NCBI GenBank assembly: GCA_903813345.2
Contig: CAIIXF020000008.1
Coordinates: 37,820,867 to 37,884,866 of the forward strand
Direction of reading: 5' to 3'
Source of the DNA: Owenia fusiformis
Taxonomy: Eukaryota; Annelida; Polychaeta; Sabellida; Oweniidae
DNA length: 64,000 bases
The notes beneath the pieces were generated by a model. It was not told the DNA's origin and did not search any database. It saw only the letters and a list, made by a program, of their open reading frames with translations. The position numbers and the translations under genes are program-made. Every line of letters starts with the position of its first letter. The first letter of the stretch is position 1. Positions 1 to 12,100 of this stretch are shown piece by piece.

Positions 1-189
1 ACAATGCAATACAATAAGCTCGAAATGCCAATTAGATAACGTAGGTTTATTAACGTAGGTTTATTCTTTAATGTAATTTCGTTTTTCCAATTCAATAATC
101 GGGAAATGTATATAACTTTCTTGGAAGAATCTGAAACAAATCTTTAATATGCTCTAAAAATATATGAATGAGTTGATATTTGAATTTAG

Positions 190-3100
190 GCAGCAGATCT
201 GCCAAGTGATGAAGCATTCACAATTGAGGAATACCAGGTATAGTCACTTACGGTAATTCAATCCATATACAATATTTTTAATTCTATATATAAGATTTAA
301 TTGAGCTTATTGTAATCAATTCATATTGTTATATTATCATTAATATAATTTTAGTATTAAAAAATAAAAAAGGACTGGGGCAACTTTTCCAGCTTTCAAG
401 CCACAGGAAATTATAATTGAATGATGAACGTTTTTTGAACTGGACCTTTAATAATGTAATCATAAGGTTCATTTTGAAAAAAGTATTTTACATCGTCAAT
501 TTATGAATTCGGGAAAGAAATGGGCATGAAAAACATTACTGTTACAAGGGTCATGTATCATCTATTATGATAAAATTTCAGCTTGATCTAAAACAGAAGG
601 CAAAGATGATTGGTTTTCCGACTAAACTTGCAAAGTTTACAACATCCAAATTTGAAACTCTCGAGGATTTTCAAAATATCTATGGATATATCTTTAAGAG
701 ACCTTACGTGAGTCAATATTTTGTTTTCTTTTGCAAAGAATATAGTATACGAGGCCCGATTAGAAAGTTTCTTACCAAATGCTCTCATTTTTTCTTTTTT
801 GACATTTTAACCTGAATTTTTTACAAAATATACATACACCATTTACCTTTAGTTTACGCATATTATTCTGGGTAATCAATGTTTACTGTTGACTATAAGG
901 TTGCCAAATTCAAGGAAGGGTGGAGAAGCTGTTTTTTATAGCGGAGCCTAACCTGCTTTATCTCTTTTAGCAATCACATAACACTTGTATCATCACTTTT
1001 TGTATAGTTTTGTCCAATGTGTTCAACTAAATTGTTGCTATGGTAACACTGCTTATGTGATGCCATAATATTCTAGTCATAGCATGTTATGCCCACTACT
1101 TTGAATGACAGCCATCTTGTTCATGGGTGATTGATTAATTTTTACGAAGGCCCCCCACGAAGATGGCGGAGCCATTCGTTCTATGGACCAGATTTCGACC
1201 AGTCTTCCATGGTGATAATGCACCTGCCCATAGGGCAAACATCACTTATAACACAATAGAAAACTATCTTCCAGTGACAGAAAGACTCTCCCAATCTCCT
1301 TATTCACCGGATTTTGCAGCATGTGATTAAGTGGAAATGCCTCTCCGTGGATTGAAATTTGAGGACAATGAATCAATAACTGAAGTCTTCAATAGTAGCC
1401 TCTATAGAGTATCTGATTCCAATGAAAATCGTCTGCATGAATTCAGAGATCGTGTCACTAGATGCATAGCAGGAAGTGTATCTCATTAGCTGGAGATTAT
1501 GTTGAAGGCATGTAGACTCTCCATTATGACCCATACGGGTATCAAAGAATGGCGTGAAACCCCCCTTATTACAGACAGTGACAGCTGCTCCACCTTAGCT
1601 AATTTCAAATCCAGAAACATCTGTTTTTTGTAAATCTCATTCAATTAATAAATGATTTATGTCATCTTAAAAGCAATGTTGTATCCTGTGAAAATTTCAA
1701 GTTAAAATCTCAAGAAATAAAAAAAATGAGAGCACTTGGTAAGAAACTTTCTGATCGGGCCTCGTCGTATACTTTTTTATTAAACCAATAATATAGTACA
1801 ATAAAACTCATAAAGTTAATCGAGACCAACAATTCTTCCTTATAAAGAAGTCATTACTATAACATTAAACAGTTGGCAACTCTTGTCTTAAGAATCTCCG
1901 CACTAAATCGGGTAATATAAGTTGTTATATAAAGATTTAAACGGTCAAAATTATGCCCATTGATTTCAAAATTATGCCAAATGAATTTCGTTGTTTTATC
2001 TGTTTATTATTCAAGGGGTTGGAGAGATGGCATAAAGATGTCGAGTTCGGTTCCCAGCGATTAACTGGTTGTAACCCAACATTAATAAGTCTTTGTCAGG
2101 AAATCCCCCAAAAGTAGGTTACACAGAACAAATATTAGAGTGCAACCGGTACATTACAACATGGTGATGTATATTTGATAAACATGTAGCCAAATTCAAC
2201 TTATTTTTTTAAAAAATTGAATTTTAGGCCAATATGTGATATTTCAAAATGTGTTAAAACTTATATGGTGGTCATTTTGAAATTCGTTAGGTATTTTCCA
2301 AAAGTCAAACTCAATATTAGAATTGCAAATATCAAACATATGTCCAACAGTGAATGTCAACAGTTGTGTTTCTTAGAGGGAGGACAAAAGTTTGCTCTGA
2401 ACTCTGAGCTCCACAGTCGCAGTATTGGTCATTTAAGCCAAAAAGATCAGCTTTGAAGTAATAATTATCTCGCATATGATCCTATTAAGTACACTTTTTT
2501 ACTTTTCAGTTTCCCCGTAACACCGGTGATGGTTGAGCCATTCCTTGAAGGGCAAACGCTCGAGGCCTGCCTGGAGAGCAAGAAGATCTACATAATGGAC
2601 CTCAAAATTCTAGAGGGCATTAAATGTTCCGAGAACAGAACAGTAAGAATAAAACTTCTGTATTATACGGTTGAAAATTTCTTGTTGTTCTTTTTGTAGG
2701 CTGTAATAGGTATAAGGGCATTATATGTTCAAGGAACAGTATAGTAAATATCAAAATTGTATTTTGGTCTTTTGGCCGGTGAATAAGGGATTGTTCAAAA
2801 GCCATTTTTTATTTTATAAGCTTATAACTGATTATACCTCAGATGGCGGTTTGGGTTGGGATTATAAAAGCAGAATATAAATGATGACATTAATAATTGT
2901 GAACTCATATATATCTTAAATGAATAGGCTCATGGACTATTTCCATTAGATATATACGCGAGGAATTATTCAATGATAGATAATGAAATCGAATACTAGA
3001 ACTAGATTTTAATTTAATGCTTACCATCAACGTACACTGTACTGTGTACAACATTGTAATTATGTAATTTTTGAAGCTGTGTGCACCCCTTGGTTTATTC

Positions 3101-6100
3101 TACGTCGACAACAACCTGAAGTTGGTGCCTGTTGCCATTCAACTATTTCAAGAGACCTCGGATATTAACCCTGTGAGTATAGTGACAATACGATTTTTAT
3201 ATCAGATCATAACAGATCATCAACTCTTGATTTTGTGAAATTTTTGCTTTTTTATGGCATAGTTATTCAAAAAGCAGTTTTTGACAAAGGTAAAAAAAGG
3301 TGAAATATGAGCATCGCCTCAGTCACGATTCATACTGTATGTTATGTTGAACAACATATCGTCCCATTATTTCCATTTTTAAAAACTTGTTTTTTTCGTA
3401 TGGGTTATCATGTGTCCCGGGTCATGTGAAATTTTTGCTTTTTTATGGCTAGTTATTCAAAAAACAGAGCAAATATCACTGATGAACAATAAATAAAACA
3501 CATATTTTTATGGTTTCTTGTTTTTGAAATATCAAAATAACCCCGGAACTGAACTTTTATTCACTTCCATATTGTTATACCATACTCATATACCATTATT
3601 CTGTCCATCTAGTTAATTATACAGCATATGAGTTCACTGGATAAACTTTTGTTTTTGTTTCGGATAATACCAAATCTGCTTTCTTTTGTTTGTACTACAT
3701 GTATGGTGACATGATTAATATGATTATGATCCCCTAATTACCTGCAAAGTAAACTTGTGATCGTTCCATTATTTCCACATTGTTATAACTATTTAGTCTC
3801 ATGATCAAACTTATGTAATCTGATTGGCTCTGCTGCCTACCCACGGATATGACAATGTGGGCCTAAATCTTTTTCCTCATTTTACACTCACAATAGTGTG
3901 GCACTGGATATAAAGGAGATACAATACATTGACATGGACCGTACCTCAGAAATGAATTTATCGTGAACAATTTAGAAATATACTAGTATACCTATCTCAA
4001 AACCTGCAAAAGGTGGGTTATAACAATAAATGTGGAAATAATTATACGATATATAGTACTGTGCTTATATTTCCAGATATTCTTGCCGTCTGACCCTGAA
4101 TACACCTGGTTGTTGGCTAAAATGTGGTTCAACAACGCAGACGCATCCTACCACCAAGCTGGCGTTCATTTAGGTACTGAGTCCTAATATTTCATGTATG
4201 TCAAAATATTCAACACCTATCGTTTAATTTTCATGCCACCGCCAATTGTGGTGAAATATTGGTATGGTTTCCGTTTTTGGCATGTGGTGACATTTTGCAT
4301 GCTAATGCCTTGATTGTTAGACTCCAGATTGAAAATCTGGAGTCTATTGTTTTTGCCTGTTTTCTTATTATTCTTTTTTCTTTCTTCTTCCTCCTAACAG
4401 ATTTTCTCTCCAACTATAACATCTTACTTAATCCAACCTACATTGTTGACTAGGGAATGTATCTGGCTTTCTGGGAAATTAGGTCAAATTTTTATTTAGG
4501 TCAAAGGTCAAGAACTATCTTCTTCGATAATTATCGGAACTCCTTCATCTTTTTTTCATTATGTAGTTAAGAAATAGCCGAAGCAAAGATATGACATTAG
4601 ATTTTTGATTACTTTTACCGATTTTTAAATATGGCGACCGAAAAGTAGGTCAAAACAAAAAAGTCTCAAAATTCAAGGTGCGAGTTATGAAATATATGTA
4701 GAATTTTCTCAGGAATCCGAATCTGCAAACCAAATTTCAATCCGAGTTACGGTTCAAAAGTTATGGCGGTTTGAAGTCTCAAAAATCGCTATTTTGGTGC
4801 CCCATGTTAAGTCAATGGGGCTGAAGAAAATTATGAATTGGAAAATCACGGTATTTAGACTTAATGCAGCCAACATAATGAAAGCCTACAAGAATAGTTG
4901 ACCTCAAAATCTACTTTGTCTCAAAATTTGAACACTAAAAAGCCAAGGTCAAAATCTAGGTCAAAGTTTGAGTTTTTCCTTAATTTTGCGAATCTGACAC
5001 TACACTTTAATAATATTCCTTAAAATTTGGTATACAGATAGCAAAAAGTATGCTTATAGTGTTAGCCTTTTGCCGTCAGAAAGTATTTTGACCCACTTTT
5101 GAGATATGGTGTCCGGAAAGTAGGTCAAAATAAAAAGGTCTCCAAATTTAATATATGAGCTATAAATTAAGGGTAGAATTTACCCAGCAATCCGAATCTG
5201 AAAACCAAATTTCAATCCGACTTTCGGTTCGGAAGTTATGGCGTTTTGAAAGATCAAAAATCGCTAAATTTGGTGCCCAATGTTATGTCAATGAGAAAAA
5301 AGATTTTTTTGAAGTGTAAAATACCAGATATAAACTGAGTACAGCTTAACATTCTGAAAGCCTATAAAAGAAGGGGACCTCGAAGGCTATCTAGCTTTAA
5401 AATTTGGACACCAAAATGCCTAGGTCAAAATCTAGGTCAAATTCATAGTTTTCCTTATTTTTGCGATTCTGACATTACACTTTAATGATTTGCTTCGAAA
5501 TTTTGTATACAGGTAGCAAAGAGTGTGCTTATAGTGTTAGCCTTCTGCCGTCAGAAAGTATTTTGACCCACTTTTGAGATATGGTGTCTGAAAAGTAGGT
5601 CAAAATAAAAAGTTCTCCAAAGGATGTGTCTGGGTATATGCCCTTTTGGTCCCTCAGTCAAATGTATGTGAAATATGGTTTTTATTACTGTCCTAGTTAT
5701 ATTTGATAAGTATATTTACTTTTTCATGAGTTTTGATGCATGATTAGCCCCCTGCTGAGAGTCAGAATAAGTAGCCTAACAAACAAAAAATAGTCATTAT
5801 CATAGAAAAAAAACACCAATGGCAACATGTATGACATACAAAGAAGAAATAACTTAAGACCGATGAAGAATTAAAAAGAAAATAATATTTTTGAAATATA
5901 CTTAAGGATTAACATTTTTTTTAAATTTTTGAATTTCCCGCCAGTTTAATTTGAAGGGGGAAAAACAAGATGGCTGCCAATTGATGTAAGAAACATCAGA
6001 AAAAAAGTTGCTTCACTTTTAGTTTTCACAATGAGCACAGTTTTCCGGTTTGGGTTTTTTGACTGAATCTGACTCTTCATCACCAGGATCATGTATAGGG

Positions 6101-9100
6101 ATTATAAAATTGAAACCAAAATGTTGTGCTCAGCATGAATTTGACTGAAATATGTGTAACTTCACCAACACAATTGAAGTCTCAAAACTGGATGCTCGGT
6201 AACTTTGAGTGACTATAATCCCTTGATTACCCAGATAAACACAAATTCACTTATCCAGAAATACCATTCAATGTCTATACAAAGAAAATAAGCAATTTTT
6301 TGGAGGATATGTTTCAAACTTTTTGTATAAATAATTCATTTAATATTTGCCATTGATTTTTTTTCAATTCTGACAAAGTGATATGCACTGTCTTTGATGC
6401 CAATATTCTTCATTAATTGTGATACAAATTGATATTTTAGTAATCTCAGAAGAAGGATAAGATATTGAAGTTTAATAATATGTGTGATTGAGTTGGTTTT
6501 TCAGACATTACAATTTTCAATATTTTCTAAGTCGATACCCAGACTCATTCCCAGACTCATCCTTTAATTTATGAGTTATGAATTAAGGGTAGAATTTTCT
6601 CAGGAATCAGAATCTTTAAACCAAATTTCGATCTTACCTCTGATTAGATAGTTATAGCGGTTTGAAGTCTCGAAAAGTCGATATGATGATATCCCCATGT
6701 TAAGCCAATGGAGTTGAAGATAACATTCTTAAGAGTTGTCTAAATGTCTATATTCTAGCTGACTCAGCTTATTCTGAATGACTCAGCTTACAAGTATTTG
6801 GATGACTCAGCTTAAAAAAAGTCTGAAATCTGGAGTCTTAAATTGAACTTGTTCAATTTACATGTCTAGTTATAATTCTATTCTCTCTGTTATGTGTTTA
6901 AATACGTGAAACACAACTCTTAGAATCAATCATTATAATAGTCTGGCAGAAATAAAGGGTATTTTGACATTCAATCGTTTTCTTCGGATTACAATGTTTT
7001 TTCAACTTATCAACATGAATATATGATTGGGACCTCAAAACCACCGGATGCCGGAGCGGCACCCTTGGGCAACTCTCTACAGAGCATTTCTTATATCCCC
7101 CCCTGATAAAATATACAGGGGGTACTATAAGACACCCTCATATCTCAGATAATAATATATATATTAAGTTGAAATTTTCAGGAATTCGTTTTAGTATGAT
7201 GCTTGACATGTATGACAAAAATCAAGAAAAAATCTTAATCCGTTGCTATAGCAACAGTAACAGAACACTATTTGTTACCGTAGAGATGCATTATTTTGCT
7301 GATTTTCAACATTTTTTCATATTCTTGATTCTTAAACTAGTATATAGTATTACACTATTATATTAAGAACACTGCATATTTTATATTTGGTATATACATG
7401 TATATCAAATGAAATCTAATGGATTCATACAGTAGTGAGGTTGGCATATAGTTTAGATTTTGGCATTTAGAACATGCATCATAATGAAATCTAATGTAAT
7501 CATATAGTAGAGAGAGGTTGGCATAGTCTAGATTTTTGCTTAATGTCTAAATTTTATAAGCAATGGCTTTCCTCATCTGAGCAATCAGACTACTGGGGGG
7601 GGGTACTGTATAGCTTCTGGGGGCCACTGGGGACCATCGTATAGCATTTAAAGGCACTGTGAATATTTGATTTAACATTGAATTCAATTGGATATTTTCT
7701 CTAACAGTGAAATTTAATGGTTTAATATTTGATTGACAACATCATGATTTTTTTGTCAGTGAAAATTTGGGCTTACTTCTGGGGGGCCACTGGGGGGCCC
7801 TCGTATGGTTTCTGGGGGCCACTGGGGGCACCTGTATAGCTTCTGAGGCCACCATATAGCTTTTTTGGGCCACTAGGGGCCCCTGTATAGCTTCTGGGGG
7901 CTCATGTATAGCTTCTTTTGGATACTGGGGGGCCACCATATAGTTTTTGAGGCCAACATATAGCTTTTGGGGGCCACCATATAGCTTATGGGGCCACCAT
8001 ATAGCTTCTGGGGGCCACTGTACACCTTCTTGGGGCTACCATATAGCTTCTGGGGGCCACTGGATGCCATCCTATAGCTTCTGGCGGCTACTGGAGGCCA
8101 CCGTATAGCTTCTGGGTGCCATCATATAGCTTCTGGGGCCTACCATATAGCTTCTTGGGGCTACTAGGAGCCCCTGTATAGTCTTTGGGGGCCACTGTGA
8201 AGCTTCTTCGAGCCACTGGGGGCCACCATATAGCTTCTGGGGGACACTGGATGCCATCCTATAGCTTCTGGCGGCTATTGGGGGCCACCGTATAGCTTCT
8301 GGGTGCCACCATATAGCTGATGGGACCTACCATATAGCTTCATGGGGCCACTAGGAGCCCCTGTATAGCTTTTGGGGGCCACTGTAAAGCTACACATAGC
8401 CTGTATATGGTTCTGGGGGCCATCATATAGCTTTCTGGGGCTACGGTATAGCTTCAGGGGGGCACTAGGGGCCACTGTATAGATTCTGGGGGCCCCTGTA
8501 TAGCTTCTGGGGGCCATTGGGAACCACCGTAGAGTTTCTGGGGCCACTGGGGGCCATCAAATAGCTTCTGGGGGCCCCTGTATAGCTTCTAGGGGCCCCT
8601 ATATTATCTTCTGAGGGTAACCATATAGCTTCTAGGGGCCATTTGGAGCCCCTGTATAGCTTCTGGGGGCTACCACACAGCTTCTGGGGGCTACTAGGTG
8701 TCCCTGTATAGCTTCTTGGGGCCACCTAATAGCTTCTTGGGGCCACTGGGGGCTCCTGTATAGCTTCTGTGGCTACCGGAGACCACCATTCAGCTTCTGG
8801 AAGCCACCATTTAGCTTCTGGAGGCCACTGGGGGCCCCTGTATAGCTTCTGGGGGCCACTGGGGTCCATGGTATAGCGCCTGGGGGCCACTGGGGGAATT
8901 TTTTATTTCAACCTAGAAAATTAAATGTATTTTGCCAGTTTCACCCAAATCATCAAATTTGGTGGCTGTTGAGATGGGGTAAAATTAAATTATCATTTTT
9001 TTTATCAAATCCATGTGATTATTTATCTCTAAAGCAGCACTTTCTTTTACCTAGGGAGCATAACCTTTTCAAGAAATGTTATTTTGGACCACCTTTTTAA

Positions 9101-12100
9101 AGAAAGTGAAATGTAAAAACCTGATTATCAAGTGATGTTACCATAGCTACTGAAATGTTAGATATATTACATAAACCATATGATGAATTATTTCATCTTT
9201 ACTTCTAATCATGTATATAATAGAAAAGTATATACTTCAGATGCTTTAAGAATCAAGAATATGAAAAGAATATGAATATGAAAATCAGCAAAATCGTGCA
9301 TTTCTACGGTAACAAGTAGTGTTCCATTTCTGTTGCTATAGCAACGGATTAAGATTTTTTCTTGATTTTTGTCACACGTGTCAAGCATCATACTTAAACT
9401 AATTACCGAAAATTTCAAGTAAACATATTTATTAGTGTCTGAGATATGAGGGTGTCTTATAGTACCCCCTGTATATTTTATCAGGGGGGTATAAGAAATA
9501 CTCTGTAGAGGGTTGCCCAAGGGTGCCGCTCCGGCATCTAATGGTTTTGAGGTCCCAATCCTATATATATGCTGATAAGTTAAAAAAACATCGTAATCCG
9601 AAGAAAACGATTAGCTTTGAAGTTTCTGCCAGACTATAAAGGCAAGTTAAAAGAAGTCTATTGATTTGTGATTCAAAAAGGTAATGGACACACATATTCA
9701 AAGAACTCAGACCCCATGTTGTGTTTTCCTGTTTGAACCAAACAACCACCCAACAGTAAAGAATTCTAATTTCAGGATTAACTCACTTTTTGATGGAATT
9801 TGTTGCCGTGGTTACTAACCGTCAATTGTCTCCGTCACACCCGCTGTTCCGTTTACTGGCTCCACATTTATTTAAAGTTATAGCAATAAACAAGTGAGTA
9901 ACAAGTTTGTCAGTTTTTTCTAGTTACGTTGATTAAAATCAGAAAAAGAGCAATACACAATTCACTCTATTACGATAGTCATACTAATCTAGCATCGTGC
10001 AGTCTGATTCATTGGTTTTGTACACCTTTATTCAACGACCGTGTCACCTTATAATTATGTTCTTTTTACTCGGAAGCTTTGCCCTCAAAACTCTGATAAA
10101 CCCTGGAGGCATTTTTGACAAGACGTTTTCTCTGGGGTCTGATAGGGTGAATGGTGTCGTCGGCCGTGTCTGGGCAAATTGGAATCTGACTCGGGAGGGA
10201 ACATTGCCCAATGACCTAAAGAATAGAGGGGTAAATGGCATGATATCTTAGTCTAATACCGGCTGTCCTATGAATATAAAATGGTAATAAATTTATTAAT
10301 TAACATCGTCCAAGGCTTACCATCGAAAACGTACAGTGTCATTGTCCCTGATCTGGTTTTCCCAAGAGCTTTAGCTTTAAGGAGTTTCTTGTCCGGATGT
10401 CAGCCACAAAAAAAACAACTACTGCTATGCTCTACACGTGGCTATGTTACGTTATCCGGTAACAGGGGCTATACTTAGAAAATGAGGATTTGAGCAAGGA
10501 TGTTTTGACTTAACATGGAGCTATGCACCATTGACTTAATTTTGGGGATATTATCATATTCCTAAGCCATCTTAGATATTTATTTATCAAACTTTTTTTG
10601 TCACCCTGCACCCACTATACATGTCACATTACTCATTTTCAAGCATTGTACAGTGTCGTTTTTTATTACTCAAAATGTATTAACACAGAAATATTGTACC
10701 GTGTAGATTTTTTGCTATTGTAGACGTTTGCATCCTGTGGGAACCATATTTTTACATTTTTCAAATTCTGTACTTTCTTGTTAATCAGAAGTTCTCAATT
10801 TTTATAAAAAAAATCGATATCATACTTTAAAATTGATCAAATAATATTATGTAGTAAAAAGTAGAAAAAATATATACAAAAACTTGTTTTTAGAAGGCAA
10901 TCTCCATTTTAGAGGCAAATATATATATTCTTAACAAGGGAAGTCAGTTCTTTCATACGGTTTGTTCATTCTTTGTGGCGGAGTACCGGACAACGAGCAG
11001 GCTAGGGACTATAACAGATACGCTTAGTTCGTGTTCGCAATTTTGGTCCATCCAATTTAATTCAAATCTGAACAAGGATCAACTAAAGTATTGTTGATCT
11101 TATCATCACCGAGTCATTCACATCCATATAAGTTATGCATATTTTTGATTTTAATTTAGTTCATTTAAATTATATACAACTGAAGCATTATTTAGTCTTA
11201 GAATACAGTTATTTATCCCATGGTTACAAGAATATAGATCGAATATCATGTGAAGATATATTTGATATGTGGATCAAGATATCATATTTTAGCAAAAATT
11301 CCCAAACCATCGAATGTCACTTCTCGAAAACTGATATTCGATGGTCTTCAAAATATTTTTTCTTCAAAAAAAATTTCATGGATAAACGGACAATCCTTAC
11401 CCTTTGCATTCGTTTGACTTCACTTCTTAAAAGAGAGCTTCGTAGTTTAACTAGCTATTCTGCACGCAGGGTAGACAATCCTATGGTTTTTCAAAAATAT
11501 CAACTATATCCACTCATTGATATCAATATCTTGGATATTCCTATACTATATCTACAGTCCGTGGCTGAATTTTATATATTCATAACCAGATTAGAATTGG
11601 AAGATGCCAAAGAAACCATTTTTCAAGATTGACAAAAATAGATTCAATTGAACGTACATGGTAACATCAAACGATCTTATTTTCTCAATCGTCATTTATT
11701 TTAAAGGTGGATGACGTAAACGCCCTTCCCAACTATCACTACCGGGATGACGCTCTTCTCGTGTATGGAGCCATAGAGAAATATGTCAAGGCAGTCGTAG
11801 CTGGTATATATGACTCTCCGGAAAAGATCATTGAGGACTACGAGCTGCATAAATGGGTTTATGAATTGAAGACGCCCCCCGTTGGTCCTGGGCTAAAAGT
11901 AGGTCATCATGTTTTAAAAATCGTGGATTGAAAGTAGGTCATCGTGTTTTAAAAATCATGGATTGAAAGTAGGTCATCATGTTTTAAAAATCGTGGATTG
12001 AAAGTAGGTCATCGTGTTTTATAAATCGTGGATTGAAAGTAGGTCATCGAGTTATAAGAAACATGGATTGAAAGTAGGTCATCATGTTTTAAGAATCATA

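Noticed and set aside
7742-8725. Several overlapping minus-strand open frames reading as repeated QKLYGGP
   Set aside because: They fall entirely in the TATAGCTTCTGGGGGCCAC minisatellite and arise in more than one phase. This is repeat periodicity, not a gene.
9209-9520. 103-codon open frame with a mirror-image frame at 7169-7366
   Set aside because: Both lie in the inverted arms of the 2.7-kb element and have no transposase or other motif.
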